From a virus: a DNA stretch of 26,823 bases. This document shows positions 13,631-20,795 of this stretch, one piece after another. The stretch covers positions 1-26,823 of IMG/VR virus record IMGVR_UViG_3300007539_000167; one strand, 5' to 3'. Position 1 is the first letter of the stretch. The number at the start of each line of letters is the position of its first letter. The position numbers were made by a program, and so were the translations under genes. Below the pieces are notes generated by a model. That model ran no database searches and was not told where the DNA came from. It worked only from the letters and a program-made list of their open reading frames with translations.

Positions 13631-15343
13631 ATGGAAGATACCCAAGATTCCATTCTCAAACTTTTCGGATTTGAAATCAAACGGTCTAAGAAGCAAGAGA
13701 GTGAAGAAAGTAAATTAAAATCTGTTGTTCCTCCCACAGACGAAGATGGCGAGGGATATGTTACTGTATCAGGTCTTAATGGTGGATTCTATGGGCAATA
13801 TTTGAACACTGGCGGCGAACCCGCCAAAGATTCCAAAGAACAAATTATGCGTTACAGAGGTGCAGCAATGCACCCAGAAGTTGACGCTGCAGTTGAAGAA
13901 ATAACCAACGAAGCAATTTCTGCATCAGAACTAACATCCTCTGTAGAAATCTCTATGGCAGATGCAGAAATATCTGATAAAATCAAAAAACAAATCACCG
14001 AAGAATTCGACAATGTTGTCGGAATGTTGAAGTTCAACGAAATTGGACATGAGATATTCCGTTCATGGTACATTGATGGTCGAATTGTTCACCACCTGCT
14101 TGTTGACGAAAAGAACCTAAAAGCAGGCATTCAAGAAATTCGTCACATTGACTCAACAAAGATAAGAAAGCACAAGCAAGTCAAGTACAAAAAAGACGAA
14201 AAGACTGGCGTTGATATTGTCGACAAGGTTGTTGAGTATTACATTTATGACGACAAAAAAGGAAAGTCAGCAGGACCAGTTAAGCAATCAGTAAAAATAT
14301 CAACCGAAGCAATCAGTTATGTTACTTCTGGATTAATGGACGAAGCAAGGGTGAAAGTTCTTTCACATTTGCACAAATCATTAAAGACGCTAAACATGCT
14401 GAAGATGATGGAAGATGCTTTGCTTATCTATCGTCTGTCAAGAGCACCAGAAAGACGGTTGTTTTATATTGACGTTGGTAACATGCCAACGGGCAAAGCA
14501 GAAGAATATATGAAAGGCATCATGACAAAATATAGAAACAAACTTGTCTATGATGCTTCCACAGGTCAGATCAAAGATGACCGTAAGCATATGTCAATGC
14601 TAGAAGATTTCTGGTTGCCTCGCCGCGAAGGTGGTCGTGGCACAGAAGTTAGCAATCTTCCTGGTGGTCAAAACCTTGGCGAGATTGAAGACATTGAATA
14701 CTTCCAGCGCAAACTGTATCGATCTATGAATGTTCCGCTTAATCGTCTGGAGCAAGAATCGCAGTTCACGCTTGGTCGTTCCACTGAGATAACAAGAGAC
14801 GAATTGAAGTTCCAGAAGTTTATTGACAGACTCCGAAGAAGATTCTCTAAGGTTTTTCTTGATATTCTAAAGAAGCAACTTGTTCTTAAGAACATTATCA
14901 CAGAAGATGACTGGGAAGATTGGAAAAACGACATTCAGGTTTCTTATGTCAGAGACAATCATTTCACAGAACTCAAAGAACTTGAGATCATCAGAGAAAG
15001 AGTTGGTGTGTTGAACGAGATTTCTGCGTTTGTTGGAGAATTTTATACCAAAGAATGGATTATGCGCAATGTGTTGAGGTTAAATGACGAAGAACTGAAA
15101 CAAATGCAAAATGATCTTGAGAAAGAAGAACCTCTTGATATTCCGCAAGAACCAAAACCAGAACCAAAACCGGAACCAAAACCGGAACCAAAGGCAAAGG
15201 AAGGTGACAACGATAGCGATGAGGGCAGTCCTCCTAATGCAACGAAAAAGGTTGCTCAAGACGCCAAGGAACATTATCGTCCAACGCCCCAAGATGAACT
15301 TTATGAAACAATGATTAACTTCTTAAATAATGAGCAAAACTAA
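13631..15343 (+). CDS. gp20: Portal vertex protein gp20
   Basis: This 570-aa protein is the T4 gp20 family, the dodecameric portal that nucleates the prohead, docks the terminase and later the neck. Typical blocks are YRGAAMHPEVDAAVEEITNE, FRSWYIDGRIVHHLL, IRHIDSTKIRKHK, YRLSRAPERRLFYIDVGNMP, the stretch around YMKGIMTKYRNKLVYD, and NVPLNRLEQESQF. It is longer than T4 gp20 (524 aa); the extra length includes a C-terminal linker of EPKP repeats (about residues 507-520) and a short helical tail. The start is supported by AGGA 7 nt upstream. A late promoter and terminator precede it. The gene is followed 2 nt later by a collagen-like gene rather than by gp67 as in T4. Confidence 0.95.
   Translation: MEDTQDSILKLFGFEIKRSKKQESEESKLKSVVPPTDEDGEGYVTVSGLNGGFYGQYLNTGGEPAKDSKEQIMRYRGAAMHPEVDAAVEEITNEAISASELTSSVEISMADAEISDKIKKQITEEFDNVVGMLKFNEIGHEIFRSWYIDGRIVHHLLVDEKNLKAGIQEIRHIDSTKIRKHKQVKYKKDEKTGVDIVDKVVEYYIYDDKKGKSAGPVKQSVKISTEAISYVTSGLMDEARVKVLSHLHKSLKTLNMLKMMEDALLIYRLSRAPERRLFYIDVGNMPTGKAEEYMKGIMTKYRNKLVYDASTGQIKDDRKHMSMLEDFWLPRREGGRGTEVSNLPGGQNLGEIEDIEYFQRKLYRSMNVPLNRLEQESQFTLGRSTEITRDELKFQKFIDRLRRRFSKVFLDILKKQLVLKNIITEDDWEDWKNDIQVSYVRDNHFTELKELEIIRERVGVLNEISAFVGEFYTKEWIMRNVLRLNDEELKQMQNDLEKEEPLDIPQEPKPEPKPEPKPEPKAKEGDNDSDEGSPPNATKKVAQDAKEHYRPTPQDELYETMINFLNNEQN
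15149..15190 (+). repeat. 12-bp tandem repeat in the portal gene encoding EPKP units
   Basis: The 12-mer GAACCAAAACCA or GAACCAAAACCG occurs at 15149, 15161 and 15173, with a partial copy from 15185. It encodes a stiff, charged Glu-Pro-Lys-Pro linker near the portal C-terminus. Such arrays can change copy number by slippage. Confidence 0.85.
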
Positions 15344-15345
15344 TA

Positions 15346-16428
15346 ATGGAAAACGAAGTTGTTGCTGCCTTTGGTGTTGCATACGCTAAGAAGAAAAGCG
15401 AGAATTTACAAAGACAGATCGAAGAACTTTCTAGGGTTCCCGGCCCACAGGGAAAGCAAGGTCCAAAGGGCGATAAGGGAGTTAAAGGCGATCGAGGAAC
15501 AAAGGGCGACAAAGGCGCCAAAGGAGACAAAGGAGACAAAGGCGATACTGGTCCGCAAGGTTTACTTGGGCCTCAAGGAATTCAAGGTCAGCGCGGGGAT
15601 GCTGGACCTAAAGGGGACAAGGGCGAGACTGGTGAACAAGGTCCACAAGGCGTCACTGGCGATCGAGGTTTACAAGGTCCACAAGGTTTAACTGGTCTCA
15701 AAGGAGACAAGGGCGAACAAGGAGAGAAGGGTCTCAAAGGAGACAAGGGAGATATTGGACTTCGTGGCGAAACAGGTCCACAAGGACCGCAGGGAATTCC
15801 TGGCCCGCAAGGTGAAAAAGGTGAAACTGGACCTGCAGGACCAGCAGGACCGCAAGGACCAATAGGCAACGTAGGTCCGCAAGGTCTGCAGGGAATCCAA
15901 GGAGAACAAGGAGAGAGGGGAGAGAGAGGCGAACAAGGCGAATCTGCCCCAGACTATTCCCCAAAATTTGATGCGCTGCTTGAAGATTTCAATAGAAAGA
16001 TTTCCGAAAGCCAAAAAGAAATAAATAGAAAGGTAGACCAAAGATTACAGAATCTTTCTTCTATCAGTGGAGGTGGTTCATATAAGTTATTGGATAATGC
16101 TGACGTTGAAAAGACAAAGTTGAGCAACGTTGTCGGCGATAGCATTCTTATATTCGACCCAAACACGCAAAAGTTTCGACCTGAAAGTTTTGTGGATATT
16201 CTAAACAGACTTAGAACGGAACTAGAAGTGAAGTATAACAAACTTATTGATGTTGAAGGAAATTACACCTACATTGGAGAAGCATTACCAGGAACAGCAA
16301 CAAGTGCTTCTAAATGGAGGATAAGAAGAATTGAAGAAGTTGGTGATGATTTTAACATATTATGGGCAGATGGAACTGCCGAATTTACTAAAATCTGGGA
16401 CGATAGACTGTCCTTTAGTTTCTCATAG
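15346..16428 (+). CDS. Collagen-like virion fibre protein
   Basis: This 360-aa protein has an N-terminal helical segment (residues 1-31) and then 56 uninterrupted Gly-X-Y triplets (33-200). These are rich in GDK, GPQ and GET, a sequence type that forms a collagen triple helix. A probable trimeric coiled coil follows (about 208-240, FDALLEDFNRKISESQKEIN). The C-terminal domain has YIGEALPGTATSASKWRIRR and ILWADGTAEFTKIWDDR, a pattern common to C-termini of phage collagen-like proteins. Trimeric fibre on the capsid or tail surface is inferred from this architecture. T4 has no such gene after the portal. ATG 15346 is two bases after the gp20 stop, so translation is probably coupled. The array is lysine- and aspartate-rich with few prolines in the third position, as expected for bacterial collagens that lack prolyl hydroxylation. 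Confidence 0.85.
   Translation: MENEVVAAFGVAYAKKKSENLQRQIEELSRVPGPQGKQGPKGDKGVKGDRGTKGDKGAKGDKGDKGDTGPQGLLGPQGIQGQRGDAGPKGDKGETGEQGPQGVTGDRGLQGPQGLTGLKGDKGEQGEKGLKGDKGDIGLRGETGPQGPQGIPGPQGEKGETGPAGPAGPQGPIGNVGPQGLQGIQGEQGERGERGEQGESAPDYSPKFDALLEDFNRKISESQKEINRKVDQRLQNLSSISGGGSYKLLDNADVEKTKLSNVVGDSILIFDPNTQKFRPESFVDILNRLRTELEVKYNKLIDVEGNYTYIGEALPGTATSASKWRIRRIEEVGDDFNILWADGTAEFTKIWDDRLSFSFS
15442..15945 (+). repeat. Collagen Gly-X-Y repeat tract
   Basis: This tract encodes 56 consecutive Gly-X-Y triplets. At DNA level the 9-base pattern for GDK/GET units recurs with silent variation, and the opposite strand consequently shows long spurious proline-rich frames. Confidence 0.9.
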
Positions 16429-16429
16429 T

Positions 16430-16437
16430 TATAAATA
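16430..16437 (+). promoter_or_regulatory. T4-type late promoter before the first 652-aa structural gene
   Basis: This exact TATAAATA begins 2 nt after the collagen-like gene stop and is centred in the small inverted repeat AGTTA...TAACT (16427-16440). The predicted start is 16443. Confidence 0.87.
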
Positions 16438-16443
16438 ACTGAA

Positions 16444-16457
16444 TGGTTGCGCAACCA
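16444..16457 (+). promoter_or_regulatory. Start-site stem-loop before the 652-aa structural gene
   Basis: TGGTT pairs with AACCA around a GCGC loop, starting one base after the predicted late transcript start and ending at the Shine-Dalgarno AAGGAG (16457-16462). Its TGGTT/AACCA arms recur in the stem-loop at 8292-8323. Confidence 0.55.
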
Positions 16458-16472
16458 AGGAGATAATAACAA

Positions 16473-18431
16473 ATGCCAACAATTGTAGATCCAGACAATC
16501 TTTTGGACGCTGCTACTGATAGCGCCCAAAATATTTTCATTAACACAGGTACAAGGAACATTATTGTAAGAAACAATAGTGCTGCCCCATCTGGTCCAAC
16601 ATTGGACGAAACAGGTGTTACAGGTCAGGCACTTTACTCATTCCTAAAAGAACAGTGGAAGGACGATCCAAAGGGTAAGAACTTGATTTCATATCCTTTC
16701 CCAATGATCGCTATTACACCTGAGCAGTTCGAGTTTCGTTATGGTTGGAAACCAGACTCAGACGTATCTCGTTCTTTGATTCGTACTGCTGGATGGAGAG
16801 AATATCTTGCTGATAACACAACTCTTGAAAAGCAGTTCATGGGTGTTATCACACTGGGTAACATTGACGGCGAACAGACAGGTACAATCGGCGCTGCTGA
16901 CCAAGACCAGGTTTACTATGCTTTCTATGACGCAACAAACCGTACTCCTGTTGCCCCAACCACAACTGCTCCGATTGTATTTGACTATCCAGGTCAGGTG
17001 AACCAAGCAGTTAAGACGTTTGATAACGGTACTCTGACAGATGGTTCTGCACAGAACAACCTGACAGATATTCTTACTGTGTTTATTCGTACGCAAGGTA
17101 AGACATACGACCAAACGCGAACGGTTGATATCGGTATTGCAGCAGGAACAACTCTGCCATATAACGTACAGCGATTCCCTCTTGCCGAAGGTCAGGACTT
17201 GAACGTAACTGTATCAGATGCCGGCATTACTGATCCGGCAGCAAACGATACAACTATTGATGGTGGTGGTAACAGTACTACTGCTCTTGCAACAAAGTAT
17301 GATTCCGCAGCGGTCAATTATCTTGCCGCAAGTGTACAATCTAGCACACTGGGATACACTCAGGACTTGACAGGTGGTCCATACCCATTCGGTATTACCA
17401 TTGATGCATCATCTCCTGACGTTAATGGTTCTCTGCGTAAGCAGGAACTTTACTCTTGGGTTCAGTATTACCTTCGCCAAGACTCTGACATTCCAGGAAC
17501 ATTTTCTACTGCATACGGTCGTCTGCAGGATGAACTTCTGGAATTCGTTGGTCCTACACTGAAGACTAAGACTGCTACAAACCCAGGTGGTGCTGGTGCT
17601 GGTAACACAGAGAAGCAGTCTGGTACAGCAATTATTAACTTCTTCTCTCCAGACATTAACGATCTGGCGTTTAGATCTGACTCTGCTGTAACAACCACTG
17701 GTCTTGCTGACCGAGTTTTCCCGTTCACGGCGAACTTTACTCTGTCTTTCTCAGACACAATTTCTCAGGACGGTGCTAATGCGGCATTCTCTGTGTTCTT
17801 TGAGCGCACAAGAAGAACGTCAGTATCAGACTTTGCTATCACAAATGCTGGTACTGCTGCAACTGCGCCAGCAGGTTTTGAAGAAATTGATAGTGCTACG
17901 TTCACTTCTGCTGGCGGCAACTTCTCAGTAGTTTATACCGCAGGCGCACCAGCAACAGTAAACGACGGCGATTACATTAAGATTGGCGGTGCTACTAACA
18001 GCAATAACAATCAGGTTTACAAAGTAACAAACGTTGTTACGCCATCTGCTAATGCCTTCTCTGTGATCAGTTATGACAACCTCCCAATTGTTGACTCAGC
18101 GTTCTCTGCAACAATTGATGAGCACCCAATTAACTCTCCGGATGCTCTGTTGGTTGACTCTGCTGGTACATTAACACCAGACACTGGTGGTATCTCTGGT
18201 GACCTGACTGGTAATCTTTCTACGGTTACATTCTCTTATGACTTTGAGGGTAATACGCAGGGTGACAAACCAGCAGGCGACACGCAGGGTAACAACCCAG
18301 CAAACATTATTATTCGAGCAATTGGATTAACCAACGGATCGTATGTGGAAGTATCCGCAACCATTGAGCGTCTTGCATCGCAGACATTCTCTGTTGTATC
18401 CGCTCTGGAAAGAAACTACTCAAATCCATAA
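16473..18431 (+). CDS. Virion structural protein, 652 aa
   Basis: ATG 16473 is supported by AAGGAG with 10-nt spacing. The first about 120 residues contain NTGTRNIIVRNNSAAPSG, FLKEQWKDDPKGKNLISYPF and ITPEQFEFRYGWKP. This recalls structural proteins of marine myophages, but I cannot name the family. Residues about 120-440 are mixed; from about 440 on the protein is beta-rich and Ig-like, with a segment NDGDYIKIGGATNSNNNQVY (about 505-524). It ends in ERNYSNP. The equally long protein encoded from 18794 ends in DRNYENP and has a comparable GGDEIRV segment, so the two probably share C-terminal modules. Its own late promoter upstream and a strong terminator downstream make it a single-gene unit, suggesting high-level expression of an appendage or decoration protein. 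Confidence 0.6.
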   Translation: MPTIVDPDNLLDAATDSAQNIFINTGTRNIIVRNNSAAPSGPTLDETGVTGQALYSFLKEQWKDDPKGKNLISYPFPMIAITPEQFEFRYGWKPDSDVSRSLIRTAGWREYLADNTTLEKQFMGVITLGNIDGEQTGTIGAADQDQVYYAFYDATNRTPVAPTTTAPIVFDYPGQVNQAVKTFDNGTLTDGSAQNNLTDILTVFIRTQGKTYDQTRTVDIGIAAGTTLPYNVQRFPLAEGQDLNVTVSDAGITDPAANDTTIDGGGNSTTALATKYDSAAVNYLAASVQSSTLGYTQDLTGGPYPFGITIDASSPDVNGSLRKQELYSWVQYYLRQDSDIPGTFSTAYGRLQDELLEFVGPTLKTKTATNPGGAGAGNTEKQSGTAIINFFSPDINDLAFRSDSAVTTTGLADRVFPFTANFTLSFSDTISQDGANAAFSVFFERTRRTSVSDFAITNAGTAATAPAGFEEIDSATFTSAGGNFSVVYTAGAPATVNDGDYIKIGGATNSNNNQVYKVTNVVTPSANAFSVISYDNLPIVDSAFSATIDEHPINSPDALLVDSAGTLTPDTGGISGDLTGNLSTVTFSYDFEGNTQGDKPAGDTQGNNPANIIIRAIGLTNGSYVEVSATIERLASQTFSVVSALERNYSNP

Positions 18432-18444
18432 TTGAGTTGATATA

Positions 18445-18500
18445 GTTGCTTTTAGACCACTAATAATTACTATTGGTGGTCTTTAAGCAACATTTTTTAT
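18445..18500 (+). terminator. Strong intrinsic terminator after the first 652-aa gene
   Basis: An outer 7-bp stem (GTTGCTT 18445-18451 with AAGCAAC 18485-18491), a TT/TT internal mismatch, and an inner 12-bp stem with one G-T pair (18454-18465 with 18471-18482) close a 5-base loop. Six T residues follow (18493-18498). It is the longest hairpin I find in the window. Confidence 0.88.
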
Positions 18501-18514
18501 TAGGAGATTAGATA

Positions 18515-18790
18515 ATGAGAATTACATTACAGCAAGCCGCAGACATATTGAACAGGTCAGAAGATGAAGTCTTGTTCATTTCCCTTCACGAAAACCGTTT
18601 AGAATCACACCAAAAAATGGACAATGACATTGTCTACAACGAAGACGGCACTGTCAGGTTCGTAGAAGGCGATCGCGACCCAAGTTGGGAATTTGAACTT
18701 GAAGATGTTTTAACATTCAAGAAGGAAATGGAAGAAGGTCTTGTTGGTGAGGTTGAAGAAATACTAAACGACACAACTACTGGAAATTGA
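18515..18790 (+). CDS. Small acidic protein with excisionase/MerR-like HTH
   Basis: This 91-aa protein has ITLQQAADILNRSEDEVLFI at residues 3-22, the shape of the helix-turn-helix found in excisionases and MerR-type proteins. A spacer with beta-strand character and then WEFELEDVLTFKKEMEE follows, in the position where such proteins have their wing and second helix. The last third is very acidic, unlike a typical DNA binder, so protein contact is also possible. The start is supported by TAGGAG 9 nt upstream. It lies directly behind a strong terminator without an obvious late octamer of its own, so it may be expressed from read-through or from a different promoter class. The stop is 3 nt before a TTG start of the next gene. 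It is out of place among structural genes; function unknown. Confidence 0.6.
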   Translation: MRITLQQAADILNRSEDEVLFISLHENRLESHQKMDNDIVYNEDGTVRFVEGDRDPSWEFELEDVLTFKKEMEEGLVGEVEEILNDTTTGN

Positions 18791-18793
18791 TAA

Positions 18794-20752
18794 TTGGCCG
18801 CGCCGACGATACGAACAGACCTAGTCACCATAACAGATGCTGAGACCGCAACTGGATGGTCGAGAAACTCAAGTGCACCTTATAACTCCGGTGGTAACAT
18901 TCAGGAAGCGATCACTGGTGACTTTGTAATTCAGGGTTCTAACTCTTGGTCGTTTGTATCTGCTGGTGGAAACAACCGTGGTGCGCAATACGATGCCGTG
19001 ACTGGAATCACATTAGCCGATTCTGATCATGTGTATTTTTGGCAGTTCCTTGGTCCTGCGTCTGGTTCAGAAGTTTCGATAGGTTCAACTGATGTTGGTT
19101 CCTTTGCTGGTGACGCTGGCGCAACAGCATGGATGGGAACAGGAACTGCAACCAACAGAATTATCTACGGTACTGCAGGCGCTGATACTTATGGTGCTGG
19201 TGGTCGTAACTTTATTTGTTATCCTATTAAATACAATAGCGGTGCATCAACTGACTCAGATACTCTGGTTCAAGGAACTCCTGGTGCAGCACCCCAATAT
19301 TTTGGTGGAGGGTTTAACTTCCTAAGCACTTCTCGTGGTCCTAACGTTGCTTGCGACGCTATTCGATATGGCACAGGAATTTTTGTAACTGATGGTGATG
19401 TTACAACTCCAGCAACATTCCAAGATGTTAATATTTTTAATGACTCTGCTAATGGTCGTTATGGTGTGTTCACTGGTATTGGTGGTGGGTTTGAACTACA
19501 AGGAAAACTTGCATTAGGAAGAACTGTTGCAGGCGCGTCAGACTCTTGTTATTTTGTTGATCCTGGATCCACAATTTCAATTCCTGACACAATTCACTCA
19601 ACCTCTAACTTCTCTCAATTGTTGTTTGACGGGAACGCCACCACAACAATTGATATTACTGGTATGAATTATACTGCCATTGGACAGAACAACCGTGGCG
19701 TGTTGGAGTCTGTTTCTAAAGTTGCTGATATTGATATCAAACAAAGTAATATCATTAACATTGGTCAGATTCTTTTAGGAAAATCTACAACTGTAACTCG
19801 TACAACATTCAAAGAATGTAATCGAGTTATACAGGACAGCGCAACAATTACTGGTTGTATTTTGGAGAACACAACCGACACAACTGCGATTGAAGTCACT
19901 GGCCCGGATGCTGTTGGACTTAATTTGATTACAGGTTGTTCTTTTACTCGTACCGATTCAAGTCACGCTGTTGATTTGGGAACAATTAGTTCTAGCGTTT
20001 CAAGAAACTGGGACGGCAATGTGTTGGTGGGATACGGTACTGGGTCAACAGGGACATTCAGCGGCGCAACAGGAAACGGCGGTTCTGCCATTACTGCTTC
20101 TGTAGATTCTGGTGTAACATTAACGCTCAACATTGTTAATGATGCAACAACGCCAACAGTGCAAAACACTGGACTTGGTGATATAACAATTGCCGCAGCG
20201 GTTACTGTTACTCTTAGTGGACTACTAGGAAACTCAGAAGTTAAGGTATTAGAAAACCCTTCCCCGTACACAAGCAGTGTGGCATCGCCTGTGAACGTCG
20301 ATGCTATTGAGACGGTTAATGCTGTTACAGGAACAGACATAACTTATGATTCTTCTGGCGGCGATGTCATTACAATCTCTTCTACCACAACAGATTTCAC
20401 AACACTAAGTCTAACTGGTGGAGACGAAATACGAGTGACAAACAGAGCAGATGACCTTGTTATTTACGATATATTTGAGGTTGTTGGTACACCAACCACC
20501 AACCAAATTAATGTTGTTGACAAACCCAATACACAAATACAACAACCAGAATTGGGGTTTGCGCCAACAGGAGAAGAAGTAACAGTAGAACAAATAGGAG
20601 CATCATTCTCGTTCTCAGCAACAAGTGGACAGACATTAGATATCCTGGTTTTCAGGGTTGGTTCCGAGCCAGTGTATGTTTTGGATTTTCCTGCTTCTAC
20701 AACAACAATTCCAGTAACACAAACTGACGATAGAAATTACGAAAACCCATAA
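18794..20752 (+). CDS. Virion structural protein, 652 aa, TTG start
   Basis: The frame has no ATG until about codon 113; TTG 18794 gives the natural N-terminus MAAPTIRTDLVTITDAETAT and lies 3 nt after the preceding stop, so a TTG start coupled to the upstream gene is the best reading. A weak GGAA lies about 10 nt upstream. Residues about 280-420 have alternating short beta strands and turns (NIGQILLGKSTTVTRTTFKE, ATITGCILENTT), suggesting a beta-helix as in tail spikes. Residues about 530-560 have GGDEIRVTNRADDLVIYDIF, and the end is DRNYENP. The 931-aa gene follows after a late promoter. A fibre or spike-like virion protein is inferred; no catalytic motif is visible. Confidence 0.6.
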   Translation: MAAPTIRTDLVTITDAETATGWSRNSSAPYNSGGNIQEAITGDFVIQGSNSWSFVSAGGNNRGAQYDAVTGITLADSDHVYFWQFLGPASGSEVSIGSTDVGSFAGDAGATAWMGTGTATNRIIYGTAGADTYGAGGRNFICYPIKYNSGASTDSDTLVQGTPGAAPQYFGGGFNFLSTSRGPNVACDAIRYGTGIFVTDGDVTTPATFQDVNIFNDSANGRYGVFTGIGGGFELQGKLALGRTVAGASDSCYFVDPGSTISIPDTIHSTSNFSQLLFDGNATTTIDITGMNYTAIGQNNRGVLESVSKVADIDIKQSNIINIGQILLGKSTTVTRTTFKECNRVIQDSATITGCILENTTDTTAIEVTGPDAVGLNLITGCSFTRTDSSHAVDLGTISSSVSRNWDGNVLVGYGTGSTGTFSGATGNGGSAITASVDSGVTLTLNIVNDATTPTVQNTGLGDITIAAAVTVTLSGLLGNSEVKVLENPSPYTSSVASPVNVDAIETVNAVTGTDITYDSSGGDVITISSTTTDFTTLSLTGGDEIRVTNRADDLVIYDIFEVVGTPTTNQINVVDKPNTQIQQPELGFAPTGEEVTVEQIGASFSFSATSGQTLDILVFRVGSEPVYVLDFPASTTTIPVTQTDDRNYENP

Positions 20753-20760
20753 GTATAAAT
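20753..20760 (+). promoter_or_regulatory. T4-type late promoter before the 931-aa structural gene
   Basis: This exact TATAAATA starts at the base after the preceding stop codon (20750-20752). The predicted start is 20766, with a 30-nt leader containing TTGGAG before ATG 20796. Confidence 0.87.
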
Positions 20761-20795
20761 AGACTGATATATGCTTATTAATTTGGAGACAATAG

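Noticed and set aside
15588-15869. Long proline- and glycine-rich frames on the minus strand opposite the collagen-like gene
   Set aside because: They are the complement of the Gly-X-Y repeat; they lack ribosome sites and every supported gene here is on the plus strand.
13236-18677. Two GCGATCGC octamers (13236 and 18670), the HIP1 signature of cyanobacterial genomes
   Set aside because: Two copies in 26.8 kb are too few to infer a cyanobacterial host, and no photosynthesis or other host-marker genes are in the window.
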